A DNA stretch of 64,000 nt from Paractinoplanes toevensis (GCF_018332695.1 NZ_BOQN01000131.1:1-64000), one strand, 5' to 3'. Counted from the stretch's first letter, positions 1 through 8,932 are shown. Notes: generated by a model not told the origin, from the letters alone. Program-made: numbers and translations.

Positions 1-49
1 TGGCCCGGGCGCGGCGTGCATCAGCCGGGCTGAGCGTGCGGTCGAGCGC

Positions 50-994
50 TCAAGAGGCGGGAACCGGCTGCTGGGCCGGAGCGGGGGTGTCGGCCGTCGG
101 TGGCTCGGCGGCGGAGGCCACGGGCGGGCGCTCGCGGATCGACCAGACGACCGCCAGGGTGCTGGTCCAGACCAGGCCGGCGCCGAGCATGTGGGCGGCC
201 ACCAGAGCCACCGGCAGGTGGGTGAAGTACTGGACGAAGCCGATCAGGCCCTGGGCCATCTCGACCGCGAACAGGATCAGCGCGGCCCGGGCCGGGCCGG
301 GGGCGCCGACGGCGCGGAAGGCGAACCAGAGGGCGATGGTCAGGCCCACCAGCAGGAAGACCACGTCGGCGTGGGCCTGGGCGATGGCGGCCGGGTCCAG
401 GCCGTTGCGCTTGGCGCCGTTGTCGCCGGAGTGCGGGCCGCTTCCGGTGACGATCACGCCCAGGACCACCACGGCCGCGCTGGCCAGGAACGTGAGCCAG
501 GTGAGGTGGCGGAGCGGGGTGGCCACCCGGAAGACGGGAGCGCCGTCGCCCTCGTCCGTGCTGCGCCACAGGGCGTAGGCCGCGACGATCAGCGCCATCG
601 ACAGCAGGAAGTGCAGGCCGACTACCCACGGGTTGAGGTTGGTCAGGACCGTGATGCCGCCGACCACGCCCTGGCCGGGGATGCCCAGCAGCACGCCCAG
701 GCTCAGCCAGACCTGCCGCCGGCGGCGCGGGCGTTCCAGCAGCGCCAGGATGAAGCAGGCCAGCGCGATCGCGGCCAGGACGAAGGTGAGCAGCCGGTTG
801 CCGAACTCGATGACGCCGTGCACGCCCATGGCCTGCGTGGTCGTGTAGGACCCGTCGGTGCACTTCGGCCAGGTGGGGCAGCCCAGACCGGAATCGGTCA
901 GCCGGACCGCCGCACCGGTGACGATCAGCCCGACATTGGCGATCAGGGACGCGAGGGCCATCGGGCGCAGCGCGGGAAGCTTCACCTTTGGCAT
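50..994 (-). CDS. ctaA: Heme A synthase (CtaA/Cox15 family)
   Basis: This 314-residue integral membrane protein should convert heme O to heme A for the aa3-type cytochrome oxidase. It shows about eight hydrophobic segments. An N-terminal GLGCPTWPKC motif carries the cysteine pair typical of actinobacterial and Bacillus CtaA, and it is followed by a GVHGVIEFGNRLLT helix whose histidine fits a heme ligand. The start ATG at 994 gives the normal family length. The gene is divergent from the suf operon, the same arrangement as in mycobacteria (Rv1456c next to Rv1460). The C-terminus is a Pro/Ala-rich tail with no recognisable domain. Identification is by family motifs and length. Confidence 0.93.
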   Translation of the reverse strand: MPKVKLPALRPMALASLIANVGLIVTGAAVRLTDSGLGCPTWPKCTDGSYTTTQAMGVHGVIEFGNRLLTFVLAAIALACFILALLERPRRRRQVWLSLGVLLGIPGQGVVGGITVLTNLNPWVVGLHFLLSMALIVAAYALWRSTDEGDGAPVFRVATPLRHLTWLTFLASAAVVVLGVIVTGSGPHSGDNGAKRNGLDPAAIAQAHADVVFLLVGLTIALWFAFRAVGAPGPARAALILFAVEMAQGLIGFVQYFTHLPVALVAAHMLGAGLVWTSTLAVVWSIRERPPVASAAEPPTADTPAPAQQPVPAS

Positions 995-1065
995 CGTACG
1001 CAGGGCTTCCGACGTCGTATCGGGCGCTCCCGAAGGGCGGTGGCCCGGATCACCGGGGAGTCAGT

Positions 1066-1094
1066 TTGCAGCTGCCTCCGGAAATACGTAACGT
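1066..1094 (+). promoter_or_regulatory. Probable sufR promoter giving a leaderless mRNA
   Basis: A -35-like TTGCAG (1066-1071) is followed after 17 bases by a -10-like TAACGT (1089-1094). The GTG at 1102 lies 7 bases after the -10, so transcription would begin at or next to the start codon. No Shine-Dalgarno sequence precedes that GTG, which agrees with leaderless initiation. The operon's own repressor probably acts here, but I see no clear operator. Confidence 0.5.
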
Positions 1095-1101
1095 TGCCGT
1101 A

Positions 1102-1821
1102 GTGAAATACGAGGTGTTGATCCGGAGCGGGGCGGTGGCATCGGCCAGCGCGTCGGACGGTCGCACCCGTGACCGGGTCGCTCAGTTGCTGTTCGAGCGG
1201 GGTGCCGCCACCGCGGCGGAGCTCGGCAGCGAGCTGGGGTTGAGCCCGGCCGCTATCCGCAAGCACCTGGACGCCATGCTCGGTGAGCATCTCGTGGAGA
1301 CGCGCGAGGTCCGCCACCGGGGTCCCCGTGGGCGTGGCCGACCGGCCAAGGCGTTCGTGCTCACCCCGGTCGCCCGCGAGGCCTTCCCGCACTTCTACGA
1401 CGGCATCGCGATGGCCGCGTTGCGCTGGATCGCGCAGCGGCACGGACCGGACGCGGTGAGCGAGTTCGCGGCCTCCCAGGTCGCCGCGCTCGAGGAGCGC
1501 TGCCGGGCCGCGATGTGCGAGGCCGGCGACGATCCGATCGCCCGGGCGGAGGCACTCGCCGAGGTGCTCACCGCCGAGGGTTACGCTGCCAACGCTTCCA
1601 CGATCGCGTCCGGCGGGCAGCTGTGCCAGCACCACTGTCCGGTGGCCCACGTGGCTGCCGAGTTTCCCCAGCTGTGCGACGCCGAGACCGCGGTCATTTC
1701 GCGGCTCATCGGCACCCACGTGCAGCGTCTCGCCACCATCGCGCACGGCGACGAGGTGTGCACCACGCACATCCCCGGGCCGGCCCGCGGAAATGCAACC
1801 ACGGTTAGGACAGATACATGA
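1102..1821 (+). CDS. sufR: SufR-type iron-sulfur transcriptional repressor of the suf operon
   Basis: This is a 239-residue regulator with an N-terminal winged HTH (AATAAELGSELGLSPAAIRKHL, roughly residues 34-55). A C-terminal sensor region carries Cys175 and Cys179 in a CQHHCP motif and Cys192, the pattern that binds an iron-sulfur cluster in SufR proteins. Known SufR represses suf genes when holding its cluster. It is the first gene of the operon and its stop overlaps the sufB start (ATGA). The open frame extends upstream to 988, but that stretch runs into the ctaA region; the GTG at 1102 is preferred because of the leaderless promoter. Confidence 0.9.
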   Translation: MKYEVLIRSGAVASASASDGRTRDRVAQLLFERGAATAAELGSELGLSPAAIRKHLDAMLGEHLVETREVRHRGPRGRGRPAKAFVLTPVAREAFPHFYDGIAMAALRWIAQRHGPDAVSEFAASQVAALEERCRAAMCEAGDDPIARAEALAEVLTAEGYAANASTIASGGQLCQHHCPVAHVAAEFPQLCDAETAVISRLIGTHVQRLATIAHGDEVCTTHIPGPARGNATTVRTDT

Positions 1822-3239
1822 CCGACCAGATCACTACTCAGGAAGAGCACCTCGCCGCCCTGGGCAAGTACGAGTACGGCTGGGCCGACGCCGACGCAGC
1901 GGGCTCGATCGCTCAGCGTGGTCTGTCCGAGGCAGTGGTGCGCAACATCTCCGCGTTGAAGAACGAGCCTCAGTGGATGCTCGACCTGCGACTGAAGGGC
2001 CTGCGGCTGTTCGGCCGCAAGCCGATGCCGTCGTGGGGCGCCGACCTCACCGGGATCGACTTCCAGAACATCAAGTACTTCGTGCGCTCGACCGAGAAGC
2101 AGGCGGCCACCTGGGACGACCTGCCCGCCGACATCAAGAACACCTACGACAAGCTGGGCATCCCCGAGGCCGAGAAGCAGCGGCTGGTGTCCGGTGTCGC
2201 GGCTCAGTACGAGTCCGAGGTCGTCTACCACAAGATCCGTGAGGACCTCGAGGAGCAGGGCGTCATCTTCCTCGACACCGACACGGCGCTCAAGGAGCAC
2301 CCGGAGATCTTCCAGGAGTACTTCGGCACCGTGATCCCGGTCGGCGACAACAAGTTCGCCGCGCTGAACACGTCGGTCTGGTCCGGTGGCTCCTTCATCT
2401 ACGTGCCGAAGAACGTCAAGGTGGACATCCCGCTGCAGGCGTACTTCCGGATCAACACGGAGAACATGGGTCAGTTCGAGCGGACTCTGATCATCGTGGA
2501 CGAGGGTGCCTACGTGCACTACGTCGAGGGCTGCACCGCGCCGATCTACTCGTCCGACTCGCTGCACTCGGCGGTCGTCGAGATCGTCGTGAAGAAGAAC
2601 GCCCGCTGCCGTTACACGACCATCCAGAACTGGTCGAACAACGTCTACAACCTGGTCACCAAGCGCGCCACCTGCGAAGAGGGCGCGACCATGGAGTGGA
2701 TCGACGGCAACATCGGTTCCAAGGTCACGATGAAGTACCCGGCGGTCTACATGACCGGCCCGCACGCCAAGGGTGAGGTGCTCAGCGTCGCGATGGCCGG
2801 CGAGGGCCAGCACCAGGACGCCGGCGCCAAGATGGTGCACGCCGCGCCGTACACGTCGTCGACGATCGTCTCGAAGTCGATCGCCCGGGGCGGCGGCCGC
2901 ACCTCGTACCGCGGTCTGGTCCAGGTCCTGGAGGGCTCTTCGCACTCGAAGAGCACGGTCAAGTGCGACGCACTCCTTGTCGACACCATCTCGCGGTCCG
3001 ACACCTACCCTTATGTCGACATTCGGGAAGACGACGTGTCGATGGGTCACGAGGCCACCGTCTCCAAGATCTCCGAGGACCAGCTCTTCTACCTGATGAG
3101 CCGCGGCCTCACCGAGGACGAGGCGATGGCGATGATCGTGCGGGGCTTCATCGAGCCGATCGCCAAGGAACTCCCGATGGAGTACGCCCTGGAGCTGAAC
3201 CGCCTCATCGAGCTGCAGATGGAAGGGGCCGTGGGTTAA
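1818..3239 (+). CDS. sufB: Fe-S cluster assembly scaffold SufB
   Basis: SufB is the cluster-building subunit of the SufBC2D complex. The 473-residue length is usual. The C-terminal core contains STVKCDALLVDTISRSDTYP, with the conserved cysteine used for cluster or sulfur transfer, followed by the helical region EDQLFYLMSRGLTEDEAM shared with SufD. Translation is coupled to sufR by a 4-base overlap. No intein is present, unlike the SufB of several mycobacteria. The partners SufD, SufC, SufS and SufU follow on the same strand. Confidence 0.97.
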   Translation: MTDQITTQEEHLAALGKYEYGWADADAAGSIAQRGLSEAVVRNISALKNEPQWMLDLRLKGLRLFGRKPMPSWGADLTGIDFQNIKYFVRSTEKQAATWDDLPADIKNTYDKLGIPEAEKQRLVSGVAAQYESEVVYHKIREDLEEQGVIFLDTDTALKEHPEIFQEYFGTVIPVGDNKFAALNTSVWSGGSFIYVPKNVKVDIPLQAYFRINTENMGQFERTLIIVDEGAYVHYVEGCTAPIYSSDSLHSAVVEIVVKKNARCRYTTIQNWSNNVYNLVTKRATCEEGATMEWIDGNIGSKVTMKYPAVYMTGPHAKGEVLSVAMAGEGQHQDAGAKMVHAAPYTSSTIVSKSIARGGGRTSYRGLVQVLEGSSHSKSTVKCDALLVDTISRSDTYPYVDIREDDVSMGHEATVSKISEDQLFYLMSRGLTEDEAMAMIVRGFIEPIAKELPMEYALELNRLIELQMEGAVG

Positions 3240-3285
3240 CAGCCCCGGGCCCACACCGAAGACGCGCGGACTACTAAAGGAAGAA

Positions 3286-4416
3286 ATGACTACCGAGGCC
3301 ATCGCACCGCCGCCCAGCACCAAGTCGCAGGTGCTGCGCTCCTTCGACGTCACCGACTTCCCGGCCCTCAACGGCCTGGAGGAGGAGTGGCGCTTCACCC
3401 CGCTCAAGCGGCTCGGCGACCTGGTCACCGCGTCTTCACTCGGCGGCATCGCGCCGGCGGTGGAGCACGGTGACCTGCCCGCGGGTGTGACGGTGTCCCA
3501 CGTGGACTCCGCGGAGGCGGTGCTCACCCCGTTCGACCGGATCAGCGCCCTCGCCTACGGCTCGGCCGACGGCGTCACGCTGATCGAGGTCGCGCCGGAG
3601 ACCGAGCTCGCCGAGGCCGTCGTCCTGCGCCGGGTGGGTAAGGGCGGCGATGCCGCCGCGGCCCGCACGCTGATCAAGGTGGGTGCGTTCGCCAAGGTCA
3701 CGATCGTCCTGGAGCAGACGGGTACGGCGGTCCTCGCCGACAACATCGAGGTCGTCACCGCCGACAGCGCGCAGCTGACCTTCGTGACCGTGGCCGAGTG
3801 GGACGCCGGTGCGGTGCAGGCCCAGCACGTCAAGCTCCTGGTCGGCAAGGACGCCCGGGTGCAGCACGTGCAGGTGGCCCTCGGTGGCGACCTGGTCCGC
3901 CAGTTCACCAGCGTGGAGTACACCGGCCGCGGTGGCGACGCCGAGCTGTGGGGCCTCTACTTCGCCGACGCCGGCCAGCACTTCGAGCACCGCCAGCTGG
4001 TCGACCACTCGGTGCCCGACTGCCGCAGCTACGTCGGTTACCGGGGTGCTCTGCAGGGCGCGTCGGCCAAGACCGTGTGGGTCGGCGACGTGCTGATCCG
4101 GGCCACCGCGACCGGCACCGACACGTACGAGATCAACCGCAACCTGATCCTGACCGACGGCGCGATCGCTCACTCCGTACCCAATCTGGAAATCGAAACC
4201 GGCGAGGTCGCCGGCGCCGGGCACGCGAGCGCGACCGGCCGCTTCGATGATGAGCAGTTGTTCTATCTGATGGCTCGTGGCATCCCCGAAGGGGAGGCCC
4301 GGAAGCTGGTGGTTCGCGGCTTCTTCGCCGAACTGCTCAACAAGATCCCGGTCGAGGAACTGCGCGAGCGTCTGGGCGACGCGGTCGAGGCTCGTTTGGC
4401 GGAGTACTCGTCGTGA
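3286..4416 (+). CDS. sufD: Fe-S cluster assembly protein SufD
   Basis: SufD (376 aa) is the SufB paralogue that pairs with it in the scaffold complex and is needed for iron entry. The C-terminal beta-helix and helical cap are recognisable (DDEQLFYLMARGIPEGEARKLVVRGFFAEL, read here in two parts: DDEQLFYLMARG and VVRGFFAEL). The start ATG follows an AAGGAAG ribosome site 46 bases after sufB. Its stop overlaps the GTG of the Rieske gene by 4 bases, so the two are translationally coupled. Confidence 0.95.
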   Translation: MTTEAIAPPPSTKSQVLRSFDVTDFPALNGLEEEWRFTPLKRLGDLVTASSLGGIAPAVEHGDLPAGVTVSHVDSAEAVLTPFDRISALAYGSADGVTLIEVAPETELAEAVVLRRVGKGGDAAAARTLIKVGAFAKVTIVLEQTGTAVLADNIEVVTADSAQLTFVTVAEWDAGAVQAQHVKLLVGKDARVQHVQVALGGDLVRQFTSVEYTGRGGDAELWGLYFADAGQHFEHRQLVDHSVPDCRSYVGYRGALQGASAKTVWVGDVLIRATATGTDTYEINRNLILTDGAIAHSVPNLEIETGEVAGAGHASATGRFDDEQLFYLMARGIPEGEARKLVVRGFFAELLNKIPVEELRERLGDAVEARLAEYSS

Positions 4417-4745
4417 GTTTCGAGCTCGTCGGGCCGGCGGCCGGCATCGCGAAGGGGTCGGCGATCCAGGTGGAGATCGCCGACATCGAGATCGCGATCG
4501 TGCACGCCGACGACGACAACTTCTATGCCGTACGCGATGAGTGCAGTCACGCCGCGGTGGCCCTGTCCGAGGGCGAAGTGGACGGCTGCACGCTCGAATG
4601 CTGGCTGCACGGGTCCCGTTTCGACCTGCGCACCGGCGAGCCGACCGGCCTTCCCGCCACCGAGCCGGTGGCGGTCTTCCCCGTCGAGATCCGCGACGGC
4701 GACATCTACGTTTCGACCACACCGAGTAATGGAGTTAATCCGTGA
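4413..4745 (+). CDS. Rieske-type [2Fe-2S] ferredoxin encoded in the suf operon
   Basis: This 110-residue protein is a single Rieske domain. The ligand motifs are C-S-H (in DECSHAAVAL) and C-W-L-H (in LECWLHGSRFDL), which fit C-x-H and C-x-x-H of a [2Fe-2S] Rieske centre. It resembles the small non-heme dioxygenase ferredoxin subunits often placed between sufD and sufC in actinobacteria. A role as electron donor during cluster assembly is inferred from position only. GTG start and stop both overlap the neighbouring suf genes. Confidence 0.9.
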   Translation: MSFELVGPAAGIAKGSAIQVEIADIEIAIVHADDDNFYAVRDECSHAAVALSEGEVDGCTLECWLHGSRFDLRTGEPTGLPATEPVAVFPVEIRDGDIYVSTTPSNGVNP

Positions 4746-5503
4746 GCACCCTGGAGATCCGTGACCTGCAGGTGTCGGTGAAGCTGCCCGAGGGCGAGCT
4801 CAAGCCGATCCTGGCCGGTGTCGACCTGACGGTCAAGGCGGGCGAGACCCACGCGATCATGGGTCCGAACGGCTCGGGCAAGTCGACCCTGGCGTATTCC
4901 ATCGCCGGTCACCCGAAATACCAGATCACCGGCGGTTCGGTGACCCTGGACGGCCAGGACGTCCTGGCCATGACCGTGGACGAGCGGGCGCGCGCCGGCC
5001 TGTTCCTGGCCATGCAGTACCCGGTCGAGGTGCCGGGGGTGTCGGTGGCGAACTTCCTGCGCACCGCGAAGACCGCGATCGACGGCGAGGCGCCCAAGCT
5101 GCGCACCTGGGCCGGCGAGCTGCGCGGTGCCATGGAGAAACTGCAGATGGACCCGGCGTTCGCCCAGCGCAACGTCAACGAGGGTTTCTCCGGCGGTGAG
5201 AAGAAGCGGCACGAGATCATGCAGCTCGAGCTGCTCAAGCCGAAGGTCGCGATCCTCGACGAGACCGACTCCGGCCTCGACATCGACGCGCTGCGGATCG
5301 TCAGCGAGGGCGTCAACCGCGTGCGCGAGACCGGCGAGACCGGCCTGCTCCTGATCACCCACTACACCCGCATCCTGCGCTACATCAAGCCGGACTTCGT
5401 GCACGTCTTCGTCGCCGGCAAGATCGTCGAGCAGGGCGGGCCGGAGCTTTCCGAGCAGCTGGAAGCCGAGGGCTACGAGCGTTACGTGGCCACGCGTGCC
5501 TGA
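4742..5503 (+). CDS. sufC: Fe-S cluster assembly ATPase SufC
   Basis: SufC (253 aa) is the ABC-type ATPase that drives the SufBCD scaffold. Walker A is GPNGSGKS, the signature is FSGGEKKRHEI, and Walker B runs into the DETDSGLDIDAL motif that is diagnostic of SufC. It is soluble and has no permease partner, as expected. The GTG start overlaps the preceding stop, and 15 bases separate it from sufS. Confidence 0.97.
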   Translation: MSTLEIRDLQVSVKLPEGELKPILAGVDLTVKAGETHAIMGPNGSGKSTLAYSIAGHPKYQITGGSVTLDGQDVLAMTVDERARAGLFLAMQYPVEVPGVSVANFLRTAKTAIDGEAPKLRTWAGELRGAMEKLQMDPAFAQRNVNEGFSGGEKKRHEIMQLELLKPKVAILDETDSGLDIDALRIVSEGVNRVRETGETGLLLITHYTRILRYIKPDFVHVFVAGKIVEQGGPELSEQLEAEGYERYVATRA

Positions 5504-5518
5504 GGAAGGCTGGGGACA

Positions 5519-6748
5519 ATGACGTTCGACGTGGCCCGGATCCGAGCCGACTTCCCGATCCTCCAGCGGGAGATCAACGGTCACCCGCTGGTCTATCTGG
5601 ACAGCGCCAACACCTCGCAGAAGCCTCGCCAGGTTCTCGAGGCCATGCGCCTGCACAACGAGCGGCACAACGGCAACGTGTCCCGCTCGGTGCACACGCT
5701 CGGCACCGAGGCCACGACGGCGTACGAGGAAGCCCGCGCCAAGGTCGCGGCCTTCATCAACGCCGGCACCCCGGACGAGATCGTCTTCACCAAGAACTCG
5801 ACCGAGGCGCTCAACCTGGTCGCACACTCGGCCGGGCAATATCTGGCGCTCAAGCCGGGCGACGAGATCGTGATCTCCGAGATGGAGCATCACTCCAACA
5901 TCGTGCCCTGGCAGCTGCTGTGCGAGCGGACCGGCGCCACGCTGCGCTGGTTCGGCATCACCGACGACGGCCGGCTGGACGAGTCCTCGCTGGCCGAGTT
6001 GATCAACGAGCGCACCCGTCTGGTGTCGCTCGTGCACATGTCCAACACCCTGGGCACGATCAACGACCTGTCCCGGATCGTCGCCCGCTCGCGTGAGGTC
6101 GGCGCGCTGGTCACGCTGGACTGCTCGCAGTCGGTGCCGCACCTGCCGGTCGACGTGCGCGGGCTCGGTGTCGACTTCATCGCGTTCACCGGGCACAAGA
6201 TGCTCGGCCCGACCGGCATCGGGGTGCTCTGGGGCCGGTTCGAGCTGCTCGCGAAGATGCCGCCGTTCCTCGGTGGCGGTTCGATGATCGAGACGGTCAC
6301 GATGGCCGGCACCACCTATGCGGCCCCGCCGGCCCGCTTCGAGGCCGGCACGCCGCCGATCGCCGAGGCGATCGGACTGGGCGCCGCCGTGGACTATCTC
6401 AACGAGCTGGGCATGGCCGAGGTCCATCAGCACGAGCAGGACATCACGGCGTACGCGCTGAAAGCCCTCGCCGATGTGCCCGGCGTTCGCATCTTCGGGC
6501 CGGCGACGCCCGAGGGCCGCGGTGGCACGGTGTCGTTCGCGGTCGACGGGGTACACCCCCATGACGTGGGACAGGTCCTGGACGCCCTGGGTGTCGAGGT
6601 GCGGGTCGGGCATCATTGCGCGAAGCCGACCTGCGTGCGTTTCGGTGTCCCGGCGATGACCCGGGCCTCGTTCTACCTCTACACGACCACGGACGAGATC
6701 GATGCGCTGGCGCGGGGGCTCGACCAGGTGCGGAAGGTGTTCGGCTGA
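5519..6748 (+). CDS. sufS: Cysteine desulfurase SufS
   Basis: This 409-residue PLP enzyme supplies sulfur from cysteine. The PLP-binding lysine is in FTGHKMLGPTGIG and the active-site cysteine is in GHHCAKPTC, which is the group II (SufS) arrangement with the acceptor SufU next door. The ATG start is preceded by AGGAAGG with good spacing. The stop codon overlaps the sufU start (TGATG). Confidence 0.96.
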   Translation: MTFDVARIRADFPILQREINGHPLVYLDSANTSQKPRQVLEAMRLHNERHNGNVSRSVHTLGTEATTAYEEARAKVAAFINAGTPDEIVFTKNSTEALNLVAHSAGQYLALKPGDEIVISEMEHHSNIVPWQLLCERTGATLRWFGITDDGRLDESSLAELINERTRLVSLVHMSNTLGTINDLSRIVARSREVGALVTLDCSQSVPHLPVDVRGLGVDFIAFTGHKMLGPTGIGVLWGRFELLAKMPPFLGGGSMIETVTMAGTTYAAPPARFEAGTPPIAEAIGLGAAVDYLNELGMAEVHQHEQDITAYALKALADVPGVRIFGPATPEGRGGTVSFAVDGVHPHDVGQVLDALGVEVRVGHHCAKPTCVRFGVPAMTRASFYLYTTTDEIDALARGLDQVRKVFG

Positions 6749-7203
6749 TGATGCTCGACGCGCTCTACCAGGAGATCATCCTCGATCACTACAAGCATCC
6801 GCATGGGCGGGGCTTGCGTGATCCGTACGATGGCGAGGCGCACCACGTGAACCCGACGTGCGGCGACGAGATCACCGTACGGGTTCCATCCGACTTTTCC
6901 GATATTTCGTACGATGGTCTGGGTTGTTCGATCAGCCAGGCGTCCGCCTCGGTGATGCACGAACTGCTCATCGGCAAGTCGGCCGGCGAGATCGCGGGAA
7001 TTCACGAGGCTTTCGTCGAGCTGATGCAGGGGCGCGGGCAGGTCGAGCCGGACGAGGACGTCCTCGGCGACGCGATCGCTTTCGCCGGCGTTTCGAAGTT
7101 TCCGGCGCGGGTCAAGTGCGCGCTACTGCCGTGGATGGCATTCAAGGACGCCGCGGCCCGTGCGGGTGTGGACGTGGGCGCAAGCCCGGAGGTGAAGGCA
7201 TGA
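6748..7203 (+). CDS. sufU: Zinc-dependent sulfurtransferase SufU
   Basis: SufU (151 aa) accepts persulfide from SufS in Gram-positive type SUF systems. Three conserved cysteines are visible in NPTCGDE, LGCSISQAS and RVKCALLPWMAF, with the Asp of CGDE completing the zinc site. The ATG at 6748 overlaps the sufS stop; the adjacent ATG at 6751 could also serve. The long upstream extension of the open frame lies inside sufS and is not used. Confidence 0.94.
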   Translation: MMLDALYQEIILDHYKHPHGRGLRDPYDGEAHHVNPTCGDEITVRVPSDFSDISYDGLGCSISQASASVMHELLIGKSAGEIAGIHEAFVELMQGRGQVEPDEDVLGDAIAFAGVSKFPARVKCALLPWMAFKDAAARAGVDVGASPEVKA

Positions 7204-7757
7204 CTGACAAAATCGACGAGGTTCCCGCCTGGCTAGCAGCCGAGCGGGCCGAGGCCGGCACGTCCGCCGACGAGGTCCCAGCCGTGGAGGTCAACGCGGC
7301 CGCCGAGCCCGAGGCCGAGCCGGCCGAGCCGGTTGCGGCCGCTGAGCCGGTTGCGGCCGTTGAGCCGACTACCGCCGCTGAGCCGGTTGCGGCCGCTGAG
7401 ACCGCGGCCGCCGCGGCCGGGGTGGCCGTCAAGAAGGCGACGATCGACGAAATCGAAGAGGCGATGAAGGACGTCGTCGACCCCGAACTCGGGATCAACG
7501 TGGTCGACCTCGGCCTGGTCTACGGTTCGTTCGTCGACGACGACAACGTGGTCACCCTGGACATGACGCTGACCTCGGCGGCCTGCCCGCTGACCGACGT
7601 GATCGAGGAACAGACCCGCGCGGCCCTGACCACCGGCCCCGGCGGCGGCCTGGTCCAGGACTTCCGCATCAACTGGGTGTGGCTCCCGCCGTGGGGCCCC
7701 GACAAGATCACCGACGACGGCCGCGAGCAGCTACGAGCCCTCGGCTTCAACGTCTGA
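7200..7757 (+). CDS. sufT: SufT/MIP18-type (DUF59) Fe-S maturation factor with Ala/Glu/Pro-rich N-terminus
   Basis: The C-terminal ~105 residues form a DUF59 domain (EAMKDVVDPELGINVVDLGL, then SAACPLTD with the conserved cysteine). This is the last gene of the suf operon, as in mycobacteria (Rv1466), and probably helps deliver clusters. Unusually, residues ~30-75 are a low-complexity linker with repeated AEPVAAAEP and AEPVAAVEP units encoded by near-identical DNA repeats. Most SufT homologues are about 100-120 residues, so the repeat region is an extension of unknown role. Its ATG overlaps the sufU stop. Confidence 0.9.
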   Translation: MTDKIDEVPAWLAAERAEAGTSADEVPAVEVNAAAEPEAEPAEPVAAAEPVAAVEPTTAAEPVAAAETAAAAAGVAVKKATIDEIEEAMKDVVDPELGINVVDLGLVYGSFVDDDNVVTLDMTLTSAACPLTDVIEEQTRAALTTGPGGGLVQDFRINWVWLPPWGPDKITDDGREQLRALGFNV

Positions 7758-8153
7758 TCATCGGGCGATCGGCCACGATCGCCAGCGTTCCGCCGACGGA
7801 GGTGCCTCCGCGATCACCTCGCGCAGCATTTGCGCGACCTCGCGGAGGAACTCCAGCGAGCTGGCATCCGACGGGTCGTCGAGGACCCAGTTGGCATCCC
7901 AGGCGACCAGGTGATTGAGGACATTAGACCCCGTCGGCGGATCCGCGATGACCGCATCAAGGGCGTAGAGATCCTCCTGGTGCGATCGGATGTTGCTCTG
8001 CGCCAGCCGCCGAAGATGGGCGCGAACCTCCTCGAAGCTGTCGGCGTCGTTGAAGTACGCACCCAAGAAGCTGCGCACCGTTTCCAGCGGTGGCCGCTCG
8101 AGGCGTTCCTCGATGTTCCGACGAGCCCATTCGGGCAGGCTGGAGAGGTCCAT
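7758..8153 (-). CDS. Probable immunity protein of the adjacent RNase A-like toxin (CdiI-like)
   Basis: This small acidic protein (131 aa) begins MDLSSLPEWARRNIEERL and continues with PPLETVRSFLGAYFNDADSF. The overall pattern resembles the contact-dependent growth inhibition immunity family annotated CdiI_2; that match is from memory. It starts only 4 bases after the toxin stop on the same strand, the standard toxin-immunity order. Its function is inferred mostly from that pairing. Its stop codon touches the end of the convergent suf operon. Confidence 0.6.
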   Translation of the reverse strand: MDLSSLPEWARRNIEERLERPPLETVRSFLGAYFNDADSFEEVRAHLRRLAQSNIRSHQEDLYALDAVIADPPTGSNVLNHLVAWDANWVLDDPSDASSLEFLREVAQMLREVIAEAPPSAERWRSWPIAR

Positions 8154-8157
8154 TCGA

Positions 8158-8877
8158 TCACCCTAGTCCGGTCGGGAAAGCGGTCACGATGAACGGCTGC
8201 GGGGGATCGGTTCCGGGCGCGAGTTCGATGAGAATGCGCACGGTGCTCGTGACCGAGTACTGCGATTGCCGCGGGCCGGCACCGTACATTCCTGGGTTGA
8301 CGTAGCCTTCTCCGACAGCGTGACCGGCGTCGAAGACGTCTCGATGTTGACCGTTGATCGCCAGGTTGGTGCGGATCCGTTCCCAGTTCTTCTCGACATA
8401 GTCGTTGATGGTTCGGTTCATGGTCGACGGGTCAATCCACCTGAATGAGCCGTTTTGGCTGTTGGGCCATCCGGTGTCGTTGTAGATGCGGCCCTCGATG
8501 GTCTTCTTGCTGAGGTCTCGTTCCAGCGGTATCTGCGGACCGTGGCGGTCGATGGTGTGTGCAGAATCCGCTTCGTGTGCGGCGTCGTTGGCGGCGATGT
8601 TGAATTTCGTGGGCTCGTCGCCGAGATTGTCGTAACCGTTCTCCCATCGGCTTAGTTCGATGTCATCGCCGCTTCGCGGAGGTGCCGGCGCCGTGGTCTC
8701 GGGGTTGCCGCGGCCGGCGCTCTCTCCGATGCGGCCCCGTTGGGCAGCGGCGAAGGTCCATGCCTGCGCCCTCGCGACGCTACCGGCGTCGCCACCGGCT
8801 GCGGGATGTGGACGTGGTGGGCCGGCGCCGTCGTCCGGCGGGTCGTCGCCGCTTTCGTGGGGCCGGGAGCGTGGCAT
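8158..8877 (-). CDS. RNase A-like polymorphic toxin domain protein
   Basis: This is a 239-residue protein with a Pro/Gly-rich N-terminal ~70 residues and a C-terminal domain of about 140 residues. That domain starts at HTIDRHGPQIPLER (His107, His112, Arg120) and ends PFIVTAFPTG, the pattern of the bacterial CdiA-CT RNase A-like toxin domain, in which a His, an Arg and a Thr are catalytic. No signal peptide, transmembrane segment or long delivery stalk is present, and a stop lies five codons upstream of the ATG. The gene is therefore either an orphan toxin cassette or the broken 3' end of a larger toxin. Codon use between 8200 and 8660 is more AT-rich than its neighbours, which suggests transfer. 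Confidence 0.68.
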   Translation of the reverse strand: MPRSRPHESGDDPPDDGAGPPRPHPAAGGDAGSVARAQAWTFAAAQRGRIGESAGRGNPETTAPAPPRSGDDIELSRWENGYDNLGDEPTKFNIAANDAAHEADSAHTIDRHGPQIPLERDLSKKTIEGRIYNDTGWPNSQNGSFRWIDPSTMNRTINDYVEKNWERIRTNLAINGQHRDVFDAGHAVGEGYVNPGMYGAGPRQSQYSVTSTVRILIELAPGTDPPQPFIVTAFPTGLG

Positions 8878-8932
8878 TGCCTCATCCGTTCAATGGCACC
8901 GTCGAGTGACCACTGTAGATACACACGGCAAC

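Noticed and set aside
1581..3527. A 648-codon minus-strand frame opposite sufR and sufB
   Set aside because: Leu/Val/Asp/Arg/Gly-biased shadow with no motifs; the suf genes are clear.
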